Program-made: the position numbers and the translations under genes | In this document: piece by piece, positions 23,323 to 32,278 of the stretch | How the letters are laid out: the number at the start of each line of letters is the position of its first letter | Position numbering within the stretch: position 1 is the first letter of the stretch | Notes under the pieces: generated by a model | What the model was told of the DNA's origin: nothing | What the model saw: the letters and a program-made list of their open reading frames with translations, nothing else | Databases searched by the model: none | From: an uncultured Bacteroidales bacterium | Lineage (GTDB): Bacteria; Bacteroidota; Bacteroidia; Bacteroidales; Bacteroidaceae | Assembly (NCBI GenBank): GCA_902786925.1 | Contig: CADAEK010000018.1 | Span: 1-64,000, forward strand | Direction: 5' to 3' | DNA length: 64,000 bases

Positions 23323-26196
23323 TTAGTATTTCTGATAGATTGTATAGTCTTTGAGTTTTACCCATGAGGGATTGTCGCTGTAGGTGGTCTGATAGGCACC
23401 CACCTTTAAGGTCTGAGCCTTCACCGTGAGGGGAGACCCTGGCATATTGTTCCAAGTCTTTCCGTCCTTGCTGGTACGGGCAAAGAGTTTGTCTCCTCGA
23501 CGTTCAAACTGAATGTAGGTGTCGTAGTCATATCCCTTATAGTTAGGGTACTGTGGTCGTCCTCGTCCACTCAGTACCGTGAGCATATTGCCACAATTAT
23601 AGAGCGGGAATGCTCCTAATTGGTAATAGGTGTTGCCATCTGCGATGAGGATGCCACCTTCGTTGTAGCCCTTCACGTTATGGGAGGAAAGTCCTTCCAT
23701 GTCGGCAACAGTTGTCATCACTACAAAGTCGCCAGTCACCTCTTTATACACATCGCCTCCATTCTCCAGCGGGGCATCGTTGAAGTTTCCCGATGGTGTG
23801 GAGAGCGTGAACTCAGCTTTCTTTTCAAAGACGGGCTTCATCTCAGGTGAGAGGGTGAATTTGCTGTCGGGATCAATCTCTTCAAAGTCATCGTCACCCA
23901 AGGAAGGTGTATCGCTGTATTTGCTCTGTTCATAGGCTTGTCGAACCCTATCTTCAGACATCGCTACAGGCACGATAGACATAGCATGAAGATAGCCCAT
24001 GAAGTTGTTCGTTCCCTGTCCGTCTGCACCAATTACGATGTTCCCTTCTGGACGTATCATCAAGAAGTTATTCTTTTCCTTCACCAATTGTCCGTTCAGA
24101 TACACCTTCTCCATCCATCCATCGAAAGTGACTACCCAAAACTGCCATTTGCCTTCTCCCTCCTTGATTTCCTTGGGAGCTCCGCAGCTCTCGAAAGAGC
24201 CGTTGTGGTTGATGAGGCCAGTTGAAGGGTCGGTGCCAAGTCGGAACTCTGTGGTGGCGAGGTCGGCACGGGAAGAGGAGAGTGATGCCACCGTTGATAC
24301 AGGGCCTACCTTTGTGCTGAGCACCCATGCGGCAAACGTATAGGGTGCGTTGTAGCGATAGGTGGCAGGTAGCGTTTTCTCGCTGACCAGTTGCTGTGTG
24401 CCATTGAAGAAGATGGCCCATCTTCCATCCTTTACACGGGCATGGATGGGCTTGTTGGCCTTGAAGGTCATGGAGGTGCGGTCGAAGTCTCCTGTGGCAA
24501 ACTCCACTTCTGTCACGTCGAAGGGTGCTGTTTTCCCCTTAGCCAAGACATTAGCATTGAAATTCAAAAGAGCTGCGATGTCAGTCCTCTCGCTCGATTC
24601 CACATCCTTCTTGTGCATACCAGGATAGCCGTCATTGCTTTCTGCCTTCGTCTCAGGCAGGATGGGTGCTTTCGCCCATACTTTCACGTTCCAGACGGCA
24701 GGCATGTGTCCGTTCTTTTGGGTATCGGTTATGCTGATGCGGACATATTGAGCCTTCACAGCCTTCTTCTTCTGGTCAATCATGGGTGAACCTTGCATGG
24801 TGTTGTCTGTGCGGTCTGCAAAGAGTGTCCAGCTTTGTCCATCTATTGACGTCTCAATCTTGTACTGATAGAAGAAAGTGGCGTACTCAAATTGTGTCCA
24901 CACCTCGTTGAACTTCATCGGTTTCCCAAGGTCAATCTGAATCCATTCGTCATGCTTTTGGCCGTCCCAATTGCAGTGTCTTGCTTTCCACAAGGTGGCG
25001 TTATTGTCATCTACCGCATATTCGGGCTTGAACCATTCGTCATAAAAGGAAGAGGCTGTGACCTTCGCTCCATAGGCCAGGTTCTTGTATTTTGATGCGC
25101 TCTTGAATAGATTGACGTTCTGCGCATTGTGTGTCGGAACAACGGGAAGAATGTTTCCCTGTGCATCAAACTTCAGTTCATCGATGCACACCTGCCGGTT
25201 GAAGCCATGAATGGACTTCGGGTTATTGTGACGGTGATAGACGATATAGTATTTACCTTCTATTTCAATGATAGAGTGATGGCCGGGACCATGCACCGTT
25301 TCATCCTGATTGGTCGTCAGCAATTCACCTTTGTATTCAAACGGTCCCATGGGACCAACGGTAGATGTGGCGTACTGTACGCGATATGTGTCTGTGTGGC
25401 AAGAGCCCGATGAGTAAGTGAAGTAATAGATACCGTCCTTCTTAAACACAAAGGGAGCCTCGAACACATCTTTCAGTTCCGTGTTAGGAATGAGCCGTTT
25501 TTCCGTGAAGAATTCATCTGCAGCAATGGGGAAGGGGCGGTTCTCGTTCCATCGTCGGGCATCCTTTGCGAGATTGTCAGAGAGTGCGCTCAGGTCGAAA
25601 TCGCCATCCTTGAGTTTTGCTGCGCCGCATCCGAACCCATTGTAGATGCCCCATGTGGTAAAGTAGAGGTACTGGCTCTTGTCATCATCCACAAAGAGTT
25701 GAGGGTCGAGCGTAATGACATTGTGAATGTATCGGTCGGGCACCATCACTGCATCTTCTTTTCCGAGAATGTTGTGCCACGGGCCAATCGGGGAGTCGCT
25801 CTCTCCTATGTTGATGTTGCATGGTTCACAATAGTAATAGCGGAACTTTCCATTCGGTTGCTGTACCACATCGGGAGCCCAAACCACCTCTGTCGTTGGC
25901 CAGTTCATCACGATGTTCTTCCAGTTGACAAAGTCTTTGCTCACCCATACTTGAGCTGGGCCATACCCGTTGCCTGTACCGTCGGTAGTAGCATACAAGT
26001 AATATGTGTCGCCAAACTTCCTAATGGTAGGGTCGGCGAAGTAACCCGGAATGAATGGGTTGGCGTTTCCCTGTGCATTCCAGGCGGTGCCCATGACGGG
26101 TGATGGTGTGTACTCTTTCGGTCTTTGCTGGGCGAACACTGTGGTTGAGGCCAACAGCAAGAGTGGTAAAACAATTCCTTTCATAAATCTTTTCAT
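23323..26196 (-). CDS. Secreted multidomain GH43 glycosidase (arabinosidase/xylosidase type)
   Basis: A 957-residue protein with a signal peptide (LPLLLLASTTVFAQ). A GH43 five-bladed propeller covers about 45-360, with the catalytic acids expected in YFADPTIRK, TLDPQLFVD and VFEAPFVFK. Then an F5/8-type C (discoidin-like, CBM32) module (about 370-510, NLAYGAKVTASSFYDEW), a LamG/concanavalin-like module (about 560-770) and a C-terminal beta-sandwich like the GH43 C2/DUF1349 domain. It likely removes arabinose or xylose side groups from plant polysaccharides. It is the first gene of a two-gene operon with the GH2 enzyme. Substrate cannot be fixed from the sequence. Confidence 0.88.
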   Translation of the reverse strand: MKRFMKGIVLPLLLLASTTVFAQQRPKEYTPSPVMGTAWNAQGNANPFIPGYFADPTIRKFGDTYYLYATTDGTGNGYGPAQVWVSKDFVNWKNIVMNWPTTEVVWAPDVVQQPNGKFRYYYCEPCNINIGESDSPIGPWHNILGKEDAVMVPDRYIHNVITLDPQLFVDDDKSQYLYFTTWGIYNGFGCGAAKLKDGDFDLSALSDNLAKDARRWNENRPFPIAADEFFTEKRLIPNTELKDVFEAPFVFKKDGIYYFTYSSGSCHTDTYRVQYATSTVGPMGPFEYKGELLTTNQDETVHGPGHHSIIEIEGKYYIVYHRHNNPKSIHGFNRQVCIDELKFDAQGNILPVVPTHNAQNVNLFKSASKYKNLAYGAKVTASSFYDEWFKPEYAVDDNNATLWKARHCNWDGQKHDEWIQIDLGKPMKFNEVWTQFEYATFFYQYKIETSIDGQSWTLFADRTDNTMQGSPMIDQKKKAVKAQYVRISITDTQKNGHMPAVWNVKVWAKAPILPETKAESNDGYPGMHKKDVESSERTDIAALLNFNANVLAKGKTAPFDVTEVEFATGDFDRTSMTFKANKPIHARVKDGRWAIFFNGTQQLVSEKTLPATYRYNAPYTFAAWVLSTKVGPVSTVASLSSSRADLATTEFRLGTDPSTGLINHNGSFESCGAPKEIKEGEGKWQFWVVTFDGWMEKVYLNGQLVKEKNNFLMIRPEGNIVIGADGQGTNNFMGYLHAMSIVPVAMSEDRVRQAYEQSKYSDTPSLGDDDFEEIDPDSKFTLSPEMKPVFEKKAEFTLSTPSGNFNDAPLENGGDVYKEVTGDFVVMTTVADMEGLSSHNVKGYNEGGILIADGNTYYQLGAFPLYNCGNMLTVLSGRGRPQYPNYKGYDYDTYIQFERRGDKLFARTSKDGKTWNNMPGSPLTVKAQTLKVGAYQTTYSDNPSWVKLKDYTIYQKY

Positions 26197-26410
26197 ATAA
26201 GTAAGCTAATCTAACAAATAAGTTTGTGCTGTCGCAAGGTATTTTGTAGTCACGCTAACACGTGCATGTATGTCTTGCCCGCTAATGCAAGTGTGAGTTG
26301 CCCACTCACTCCTTTATGTTATGCTCACAAGCGTGATTACGTCGCGCCCTAAGCCATCATTACGTTCCTTCCTCTATCGTTGGGGCAATGGTTCTTTCTT
26401 ATGGAGAGGC

Positions 26411-27451
26411 TTAATGAATGCCTCGTTCGTTCAGAGCATTGGTGTAACGGGCTGCGTTGCTTTGGTGCTCTGCATAGGATACGGCAAAGTTGTGCGTGCC
26501 AGAGAAATCTTCTTTTGCGCACATATAGATATAGTCGTTCGTGTCGTGATTCAACACGGCGTCAATGCCTGCAATGCTGGGGATGCGGATAGGTCCAGGA
26601 GGCAAACCGATATTGCGGTAGGTATTGTAAGGCGAATCCATCTTCAGATGCTCGTGGAGCACTCGCTTGATGGTGAAGTCGCCCACTGCAAAGATGACCG
26701 TAGGGTCGCTTTGTAGTGCCATTTGCCGACGCATACGATTCATGTAGAGTGCAGCGATAGTCGGTTTCTCGCTGTTGTTGGATGTCTCGCTGTCCACGAT
26801 GGAGGCCAGTGTCACCACCTTCTCTTTCGTCATTTCCTCGCCGGCATACTCGCTGAGACCTTCCAGCAGTCTTGTTCTGTTCATGTTCCAGAAAGCTGTG
26901 TTCTCCTTTTGGAGTCGGGCAAACAAATCATCCACCGTGATGTCCCAATACACCTCGTAAGTATTGGGAATGAATAGGGCAGGGAGCGTTTCGCTGGTGT
27001 AGCCCATGGCTTGCAGATGGCTCTCGTCTCGCATATAGTTGACAATCGTCAGGGAATCAAGCATCAACTGTCGGCTCAGTCGTCCTGCCATCTCGGACAA
27101 GGTTCGTACAGAGGGCACCAGCAGCTTGACGGGAGTCTGTTGGTGATTGCGGAGGTGCTTCACCAAGGTCAGCACGCTTGTTCCGTCATTGATTTCGTAT
27201 CGTCCTGTACGGATGCGCTGCTTCAGGTTGATGGCCTCTGCATAGAGGTGAAACACCGTCATGTCGGCAGGGTGTCCAATGTCTTCTATCTTCTGGCATA
27301 CGGAATCATAGTTGTCATCCTCATCAATCAGGAGATACACGGTCTCTTCAGGGTGATAGCCGCTTCTGAGCATGTATGCAGTCCCCAACACAGCTGCTAA
27401 AGTTAAGCAGCTTATTACAATCCACACAAGTTTTTTTGTTTTCTTAGACAT
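26411..27451 (-). CDS. mltG: Endolytic murein transglycosylase MltG
   Basis: A 346-residue protein with one N-terminal TM helix (LVWIVISCLTLAAVLGTAYML), a LysM-like region and the YceG domain. The catalytic Glu lies in TLASIVDSETSN (ASIVEKET in E. coli) and other family motifs are FIPNTYEVYW, LQSDPTVIFAVGDF and YNTYRNIGLPPGPIRIPS. MltG cuts nascent peptidoglycan at the inner membrane and limits glycan length. The start at 27451 is chosen because a TM helix follows directly; a longer frame crosses an upstream promoter-like site (27576-27583). It is divergent from the nitroreductase gene. Confidence 0.9.
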   Translation of the reverse strand: MSKKTKKLVWIVISCLTLAAVLGTAYMLRSGYHPEETVYLLIDEDDNYDSVCQKIEDIGHPADMTVFHLYAEAINLKQRIRTGRYEINDGTSVLTLVKHLRNHQQTPVKLLVPSVRTLSEMAGRLSRQLMLDSLTIVNYMRDESHLQAMGYTSETLPALFIPNTYEVYWDITVDDLFARLQKENTAFWNMNRTRLLEGLSEYAGEEMTKEKVVTLASIVDSETSNNSEKPTIAALYMNRMRRQMALQSDPTVIFAVGDFTIKRVLHEHLKMDSPYNTYRNIGLPPGPIRIPSIAGIDAVLNHDTNDYIYMCAKEDFSGTHNFAVSYAEHQSNAARYTNALNERGIH

Positions 27452-27575
27452 ATTTTCTTTCTTTTCTAAACCAACATGGTTAAAATGTTTGGACTTTCCC
27501 TTCTTTACGGTAAAAACACTAATGCGTTTGCTCTCGTCCTCGCCAAAACCTTTGGTTTTCCATAAAATATACTTG

Positions 27576-27583
27576 CAAAGATA
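27576..27583 (-). promoter_or_regulatory. -7 element for mltG (TATCTTTG on minus strand)
   Basis: Fits TAnnTTTG; predicted leader of about 118 nt before the mltG ATG. Confidence 0.5.
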
Positions 27584-27666
27584 TGAATTCTCCCCCAAAC
27601 ATTCTTCTTATGTGTGGAAAGTTTTCTACCTTTACCCCAAAATTCACATATATATCTTTCAAACTG

Positions 27667-28209
27667 ATGGAAAATTTCAAGGATTTGGTGCAGAAGCGCC
27701 GCAGTGTTCGCAAATTTACAGAACAAGAAATAAAGGCAGAGGACTTGCAGACGATTCTTCGTGCAGCCCTCATGTCTCCTACCAGCAAGGGTACTCGTGC
27801 GTGGCATTTCGTCGTGGTGGATGACCCTGCTTTGCTTGAGAAAATTTCTCTTTGCCGTCCCATGGGCAGCCAATTCATAGCAGGTGCGAAAGTGGCAGTG
27901 GTTGTCTTGGGCGACCGCGAGGTGACAGACGCATGGTGTGAGGATGCTTCATTAGCAGCTGTTACCATGCAGTATCAAGCTGCAGACCTCGGTCTTGGCT
28001 CCTGCTGGTGCCAGATTCGCAACCGCTTTATGGAAAACGGAGAGCCTTCCGACAATGTGCTTCGTTTCCTGCTTCGCTATCCGGAGAACCTGACTGCAGA
28101 GTGTGTCATCGGTTTGGGCTATCCAGCCATTGAGCGTAAGCCTCAAGATGAAGACAAGCTGAAGTGGGAGAATGTGCATATCGGTCCTTTTCCTGAAGAA
28201 GAGGTTTAA
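27667..28209 (+). CDS. Nitroreductase-family flavoprotein
   Basis: A 180-residue FMN-dependent oxidoreductase of the nitroreductase superfamily. N-terminal FMN motif RRSVRKFTEQEI (about 10-21), APTSKG-like MSPTSKGTRAWHFVVV, and the C-terminal helix with ADLGLGSCWCQIRNR and VIGLGYP. Short length places it with small homodimeric members. Start MENFKDL at 27667 fits the family; a 28-residue upstream extension has no homology features. Substrate unknown. Confidence 0.85.
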   Translation: MENFKDLVQKRRSVRKFTEQEIKAEDLQTILRAALMSPTSKGTRAWHFVVVDDPALLEKISLCRPMGSQFIAGAKVAVVVLGDREVTDAWCEDASLAAVTMQYQAADLGLGSCWCQIRNRFMENGEPSDNVLRFLLRYPENLTAECVIGLGYPAIERKPQDEDKLKWENVHIGPFPEEEV

Positions 28210-28263
28210 AAGTGTGTGCTTGAGTTAAATAGCCAATAACCAAAGAGAGGAGAAAACGTAGCA

Positions 28264-29040
28264 ATGAAAATTGTATTAATAGGAGCCGGCAACCTTGCCA
28301 CGAATTTGGGAAAGGCGCTGTTTCATGCGGGCCATGAAATCCTGCAGGTGTATAGCAGGACGGAGGAGTCGGCATGCGCATTGGCAACAACGTTGAAGTG
28401 TGCCCATACATCCGATTTGTCAGCCGTTCAATCAAGTGCTGATGTGTTTATCTTCGCGCTCAGAGATGACGTGGTGGAGCAAGTAGCGTGCCGATTAAGG
28501 AAGGGACGTGAAGACCAGCTCTTTGTCCACACGGCAGGTAGTCTTCATGTGGATGTGCTGCCAACGGCTCGTCGTGGCGTGCTCTATCCAATGCAGTCTT
28601 TCTCAAAGAGTAAGGAGGTGGATTTCAGCGTTATACCTTGTTTTGTTGAGTCTTTTCTCGATGAGGACAAGAAGTTGCTGGTTGCTTTGGCAAAGACAAT
28701 TTCAGATAGCGTGTACGATGTGGACAGCAACGACAGAAAATACTTGCATTTGGCAGCTGTGTTCTGCAACAACTTTGCCAATCATTGCTTTACGCTTGGG
28801 GCGAGACTCTTGAAGGAACATGGTGATATCCCGTTCAGCGTGATGCTTCCGCTGATAGATGAGACAGCCAGCAAGGTGCATAAGATGTCGCCTCATGATG
28901 CGCAGACAGGCCCTGCTGTCCGACGTGACAAAAGGGTGTTGGACAAGCATCGGACGTTGCTCGCCACATCACCAGACATGTTAAAGTTTTACGAACTACT
29001 TTCAGAAAGCATCTATTATGATCAACTACGACTTGACTAA
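28264..29040 (+). CDS. Rossmann-fold DUF2520 protein (NADP oxidoreductase, coenzyme F420-dependent-like)
   Basis: A 258-residue protein with an NAD(P)-binding fold at the N-terminus ([19 protein letters not shown]) and a C-terminal helical DUF2520 domain (about 115-258; [35 protein letters not shown]). The fold resembles 6-phosphogluconate and ketol-acid reductase-like dehydrogenases, but the reaction is unknown. Its 3' end overlaps kdsC by 23 bp, so the two are translationally coupled. Confidence 0.8.
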   Translation: MKIVLIGAGNLATNLGKALFHAGHEILQVYSRTEESACALATTLKCAHTSDLSAVQSSADVFIFALRDDVVEQVACRLRKGREDQLFVHTAGSLHVDVLPTARRGVLYPMQSFSKSKEVDFSVIPCFVESFLDEDKKLLVALAKTISDSVYDVDSNDRKYLHLAAVFCNNFANHCFTLGARLLKEHGDIPFSVMLPLIDETASKVHKMSPHDAQTGPAVRRDKRVLDKHRTLLATSPDMLKFYELLSESIYYDQLRLD

Positions 29041-29536
29041 GATACGTGCCGTTTTCTTTGATGTAGATGGCGTGCTCTCGTGCGAGACCATTCCTCAGCA
29101 TCCTAACGGCGACCCGATGCGCACCGTGAACATCAAGGATGGTTATGCCATGCAGCATGCGGTGAAGTGCGGCTTGATTCTCGCCATTATCACAGGTGGG
29201 CGAACAGAGGCTGTACGCATTCGTTATGAGGGTCTTGGCTTGAAGGATGTGATTCTTGGCGCGGCAGTCAAAATACAGACCTACAACGAGTTGAAGGACA
29301 AGTATCAGCTTGCTGACGAAGAGATAGCTTATGTGGGTGACGATATCCCTGACTACGAAGTGCTTCAGCAATGTGGCTTGCCTTGCTGTCCTGCTGATGC
29401 GGCACCAGAGATTAAGGGCGTGTGTACGTATATCTCCCATAAGAATGGAGGGCAAGGTTGCGCGCGTGACATTCTTGAGCAGATACTCAAGGCGCAAGAC
29501 TTGTGGATGCACAACAGCACGGCTTTTGGCTGGTGA
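29018..29536 (+). CDS. kdsC: 3-deoxy-D-manno-octulosonate 8-phosphate phosphatase
   Basis: A 172-residue HAD-superfamily phosphatase of the small capless KdsC type, making free Kdo from Kdo-8-P. Motif [12 protein letters not shown] (nucleophile D15, D17), motif II AIITGGR, motif III K85 region ([15 protein letters not shown]) and motif [14 protein letters not shown]. Together with kdsA and kdsD in this window it completes three of the steps to Kdo. It overlaps the upstream DUF2520 gene and is 51 bp before maf. Confidence 0.9.
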   Translation: MINYDLTKIRAVFFDVDGVLSCETIPQHPNGDPMRTVNIKDGYAMQHAVKCGLILAIITGGRTEAVRIRYEGLGLKDVILGAAVKIQTYNELKDKYQLADEEIAYVGDDIPDYEVLQQCGLPCCPADAAPEIKGVCTYISHKNGGQGCARDILEQILKAQDLWMHNSTAFGW

Positions 29537-29587
29537 TGCAGATGGGGATGAAGCAAATGCGATGTACAATTCAATGAATTAGAAATC

Positions 29588-30166
29588 ATGTTCAATTTAC
29601 CATATCAAGTAATATTGGCTAGCAACTCTCCTCGCCGGAAAGAACTGCTAGGCGGACTTGGAATCCCCTTCGAGGTGCGCACTTTGCAAGGTATTGACGA
29701 GAGCTATCCAGACACGTTGAAGGGAGAGGAAATACCGGTGCACATTGCAGGAAAGAAAGCGGAGGCCTACAAGAGCGCAATGGCGGATGACGAAATGATT
29801 ATTACCGCTGACACCATAGTGTATGACAACGGGCAGGTGCTTGGCAAGCCTAAGGACAGGGAGGAGGCTATCCGAATGCTCCGACAGCTATCGGGACATG
29901 CCCACGAGGTCATTACGGGTGTCTCCATTGTGACAAAAGAGAAGACCGCTCGCTTTGCCTCTACATCAAAGGTGTTCTTTGCGCCTTTGACAGACGAAGA
30001 GATTATTTATTACGTTGACAACTACCGCCCCTTTGACAAGGCAGGTGCCTACGGCATTCAAGAGTGGATAGGCTTTGTGGCTGTCACCCGCATCGAAGGC
30101 TCCTATTTCAACGTGATGGGCTTGCCTATCCAGCGATTATATACAGAACTTAAACAATTCACATAG
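29588..30166 (+). CDS. maf: Maf-family nucleoside triphosphate pyrophosphatase
   Basis: A 192-residue cytosolic enzyme of the Maf/Ham1-like fold that splits dTTP/UTP or modified nucleotides to monophosphates. Signatures: LASNSPRRKELLGGLG (8-23), the acidic ITADTIVYDNGQVLGKPKD, and the C-terminal DKAGAYGIQEW. The pattern fits the dTTP/UTP (YhdE) subfamily. Genes on both sides suggest a run DUF2520-kdsC-maf. Confidence 0.9.
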   Translation: MFNLPYQVILASNSPRRKELLGGLGIPFEVRTLQGIDESYPDTLKGEEIPVHIAGKKAEAYKSAMADDEMIITADTIVYDNGQVLGKPKDREEAIRMLRQLSGHAHEVITGVSIVTKEKTARFASTSKVFFAPLTDEEIIYYVDNYRPFDKAGAYGIQEWIGFVAVTRIEGSYFNVMGLPIQRLYTELKQFT

Positions 30167-30255
30167 CGTCATCTATAGAGCCTGACAGGCACGTAGCATT
30201 TGATGATGAAACTGCCTCATGGCAACAGTGTATGATGCAATAATACAAAACACAA

Positions 30256-30729
30256 ATGGAAACATATATTCACGAGCTTGATGAAACCGACTTGCAGATT
30301 CTTCGTATTCTGCAAGCCAATAGCCGACTGACTACAAAGGAGTTGGCTCAACAGATTCACCTGTCTATCACACCCACCTATGAGCGTCAGCGCCGGTTGG
30401 AGAGAATGGGCTACATTAAAGGGTATGTGGCTGTGCTTGATGCCTACAAGATGGAGCGTGGCTTTATGGTGTTCTGCAACATTTCCATGAAGCAGATTAA
30501 CAAGGCTATTGCCAACGAATTCCGAGATGTGGTGGGAGAGTGGAACGAGGTGACCGAGTGCTACAATATCTCAGGCGATGGAGACTATCTGCTCAAGGTT
30601 TGTGTGAGCAGTATGCAGAAGTACCAGCAGTTCATTCTCGACAAGCTGGGCAGCTTCCCTTATATATCGCAGGTTCGTTCTTTCTTCGTGATGGACACGC
30701 TGAAACTCACATATGGTTTCCCAATGTAA
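30256..30729 (+). CDS. Lrp/AsnC-family transcriptional regulator
   Basis: A 157-residue regulator with the AsnC-type helix-turn-helix (about 8-60; LDETDLQILRILQANSRLTTKELAQQIHLS) and the C-terminal RAM/ligand-binding alpha-beta domain (about 70-150; the core GEWNEVTECYNISGDGDYLLKV is typical). Such proteins usually sense amino acids and control metabolic genes; the targets are unknown. A terminator follows directly after the stop. Confidence 0.9.
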   Translation: METYIHELDETDLQILRILQANSRLTTKELAQQIHLSITPTYERQRRLERMGYIKGYVAVLDAYKMERGFMVFCNISMKQINKAIANEFRDVVGEWNEVTECYNISGDGDYLLKVCVSSMQKYQQFILDKLGSFPYISQVRSFFVMDTLKLTYGFPM

Positions 30730-30730
30730 A

Positions 30731-30763
30731 AAAAGCGTGGCAGGAGGTTCCTGCCGCGCTTTT
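30731..30763 (+). terminator. Rho-independent terminator of lrp-like gene
   Basis: AAAAGCG(T)GGCAGGA pairs with TCCTGCC(G)CGCTTTT around a 3-nt loop, starting 2 bp after the stop codon. The stem ends in A and T runs, so it could work in both directions. Confidence 0.85.
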
Positions 30764-30834
30764 CTTGTATATACGGAATTGTTGCTGCTTGCTGAAAAAA
30801 CAGATGCAGTTATTTCTGTGTCAGGATGGCAGCG

Positions 30835-31662
30835 TCATTTCTTGTACTTCTCATTGACGATGTCCTTCACTTGGTCATAGCTCAGACAGATAGTGGTGGG
30901 GCCATAGGCATAAGGTGCGATATCGTATTCGTTGTAGTAGAACTCGATACTGTCGTCCCGCAGCGCAAAGTTGTGGCTCACAAACATGTCGCTCATCTCC
31001 AAAAAGCCTTTCTTCTGCAGTCCTTGCAACGTGCGCACTCCATTATCTGCCATCAGTTTGTGCAGCAGCGTGTCTTGCAAGGCGTGCTGATGGATGGTGG
31101 AGAATACATCGTCGAGCGGTATGAATTCGCCCGTTTGAGTGTTAAAGCGCAAGATGGTAGTCAGTCGGCAGGGATGAGCGCCGCCCATGAATGTGTCTTC
31201 CACCAGGCGGTAGTTGATGACGCCCTTCATGCCGTGTTCGGCATTGCCTTTCAGGTGGTCGTAGTAGATATTGGCAATGTTGTCGCTATGAAACTCCTCT
31301 TTGGCAGCCTCGATATATTGTGCCAATGCTTCCTCTATGGCTTGGTCGCTCGACTGCTTCAGCAGCAACTCAATCAGTTGGTCGTTAATGAGTTTGCAGA
31401 CCTTCGTCTTCTGTTCATTGTCTGATTTCACAAACTCCATGTTCACCTTCACGTCCAATTCTCGTTCCTCTTGTGCGTGCAGCTCTGCGAAGGCATCATC
31501 GGAGTCCACAGAGTCGAGTGGGGGCTCTTTCAAATTTTCCTGTGCCTCTACGGCATAAAAAGTCAATTCGTCTTTAGGCGAGTTGGATTGACAGGCTGCC
31601 ATCAGCAGTGCTATCAGTATGCCGCATCCACCGATGATGTGATGTATGAGTGGGTTTTTCAT
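30835..31662 (-). CDS. Lipoprotein with DUF3298 (RsiV-like) C-terminal domain
   Basis: A 275-residue lipoprotein: signal and lipobox LMAAC near residue 24, a variable acidic region, then a PdaC/DUF4163-like segment and DUF3298 (about 170-275; ILRFNTQTGEFIPLDDVF and FYYNEYDIAPYAYGPTTICLSYDQVKDIV). The domain pair is found in secreted proteins and in the anti-sigma factor RsiV, but no sigma factor is nearby. Start at 31662 gives a proper lipoprotein signal; a longer frame overlaps the promoter at 31686. Confidence 0.82.
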   Translation of the reverse strand: MKNPLIHHIIGGCGILIALLMAACQSNSPKDELTFYAVEAQENLKEPPLDSVDSDDAFAELHAQEERELDVKVNMEFVKSDNEQKTKVCKLINDQLIELLLKQSSDQAIEEALAQYIEAAKEEFHSDNIANIYYDHLKGNAEHGMKGVINYRLVEDTFMGGAHPCRLTTILRFNTQTGEFIPLDDVFSTIHQHALQDTLLHKLMADNGVRTLQGLQKKGFLEMSDMFVSHNFALRDDSIEFYYNEYDIAPYAYGPTTICLSYDQVKDIVNEKYKK

Positions 31663-31685
31663 TACGCTTTCCGTTAAATTAGGCG

Positions 31686-31693
31686 CAAAGGTA
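31686..31693 (-). promoter_or_regulatory. -7 element for DUF3298 lipoprotein (TACCTTTG on minus strand)
   Basis: Consensus element 24 bp before the start at 31662, in a divergent promoter region. Confidence 0.6.
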
Positions 31694-31737
31694 CTAATTT
31701 TTCCGTTCAACATGCGTGTTGTTCCATCAATAATGTC

Positions 31738-31745
31738 TAATTTTG
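31738..31745 (+). promoter_or_regulatory. -7 element TAATTTTG for the membrane-protein pair
   Basis: Fits TAnnTTTG, 39 bp before the ATG at 31784. Confidence 0.5.
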
Positions 31746-31783
31746 CGAAAGATTTCATTAAAAAAGGTTCGTGACGATATACC

Positions 31784-32266
31784 ATGCAACGCAGAAATTC
31801 CTATAGCGATCTCGGATTGGTGGTCGCAATCGCTGTTTTCATCTGTATTCTCATCAAGAGCATGCTCTTTGGCTTCACATGGGTGGGCATTGTTTGGCTC
31901 CTCGTTACGTGTGCTTATTTCTACGTTTCATGGCGTTATGCCTCCGATAGCCGTTTGGTGCAGCATGGCACCACGGGCTTCCTTGTTCTTTCTGTAGTGG
32001 CCATTACGGGCATTCTCCTTTTCGACCGCAACACGCGCCCCATCATGCACGCCTTTTCGGGCACGGGCGATACCATCGTCGATGCTGTTGTGGAGGATGA
32101 GGCCCCTGTGGTGTCAATGGAAGACATTGCACCCGATGACTCGCTTGCCGGCGACACCCTGGCTACAGATACGCTCCGAATGGACACTATTATAAATAAT
32201 GTGTCATCATCTGCTTCTCAGCAGGCAGATAGCGCCAACACCTATTCTTCCAGCATTTCCAGATAA
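31784..32266 (+). CDS. Small membrane protein, unrecognised
   Basis: A 160-residue protein I do not recognise. It has three hydrophobic segments (about 10-30, 31-50 and 62-80), then an acidic/polar C-terminal half rich in Asp, Ser and Thr (about 85-160), probably facing one side of the membrane without fixed structure. Twelve bp separate it from the next gene, also a membrane protein, so the pair is probably co-expressed and may form a complex. Confidence 0.7.
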   Translation: MQRRNSYSDLGLVVAIAVFICILIKSMLFGFTWVGIVWLLVTCAYFYVSWRYASDSRLVQHGTTGFLVLSVVAITGILLFDRNTRPIMHAFSGTGDTIVDAVVEDEAPVVSMEDIAPDDSLAGDTLATDTLRMDTIINNVSSSASQQADSANTYSSSISR

Positions 32267-32278
32267 AAGATAGAGTTT

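Noticed and set aside
23306-23455. Fifty-codon extension of the GH2 enzyme
   Set aside because: It overlaps the end of the upstream GH43 gene and would bury the signal peptide.
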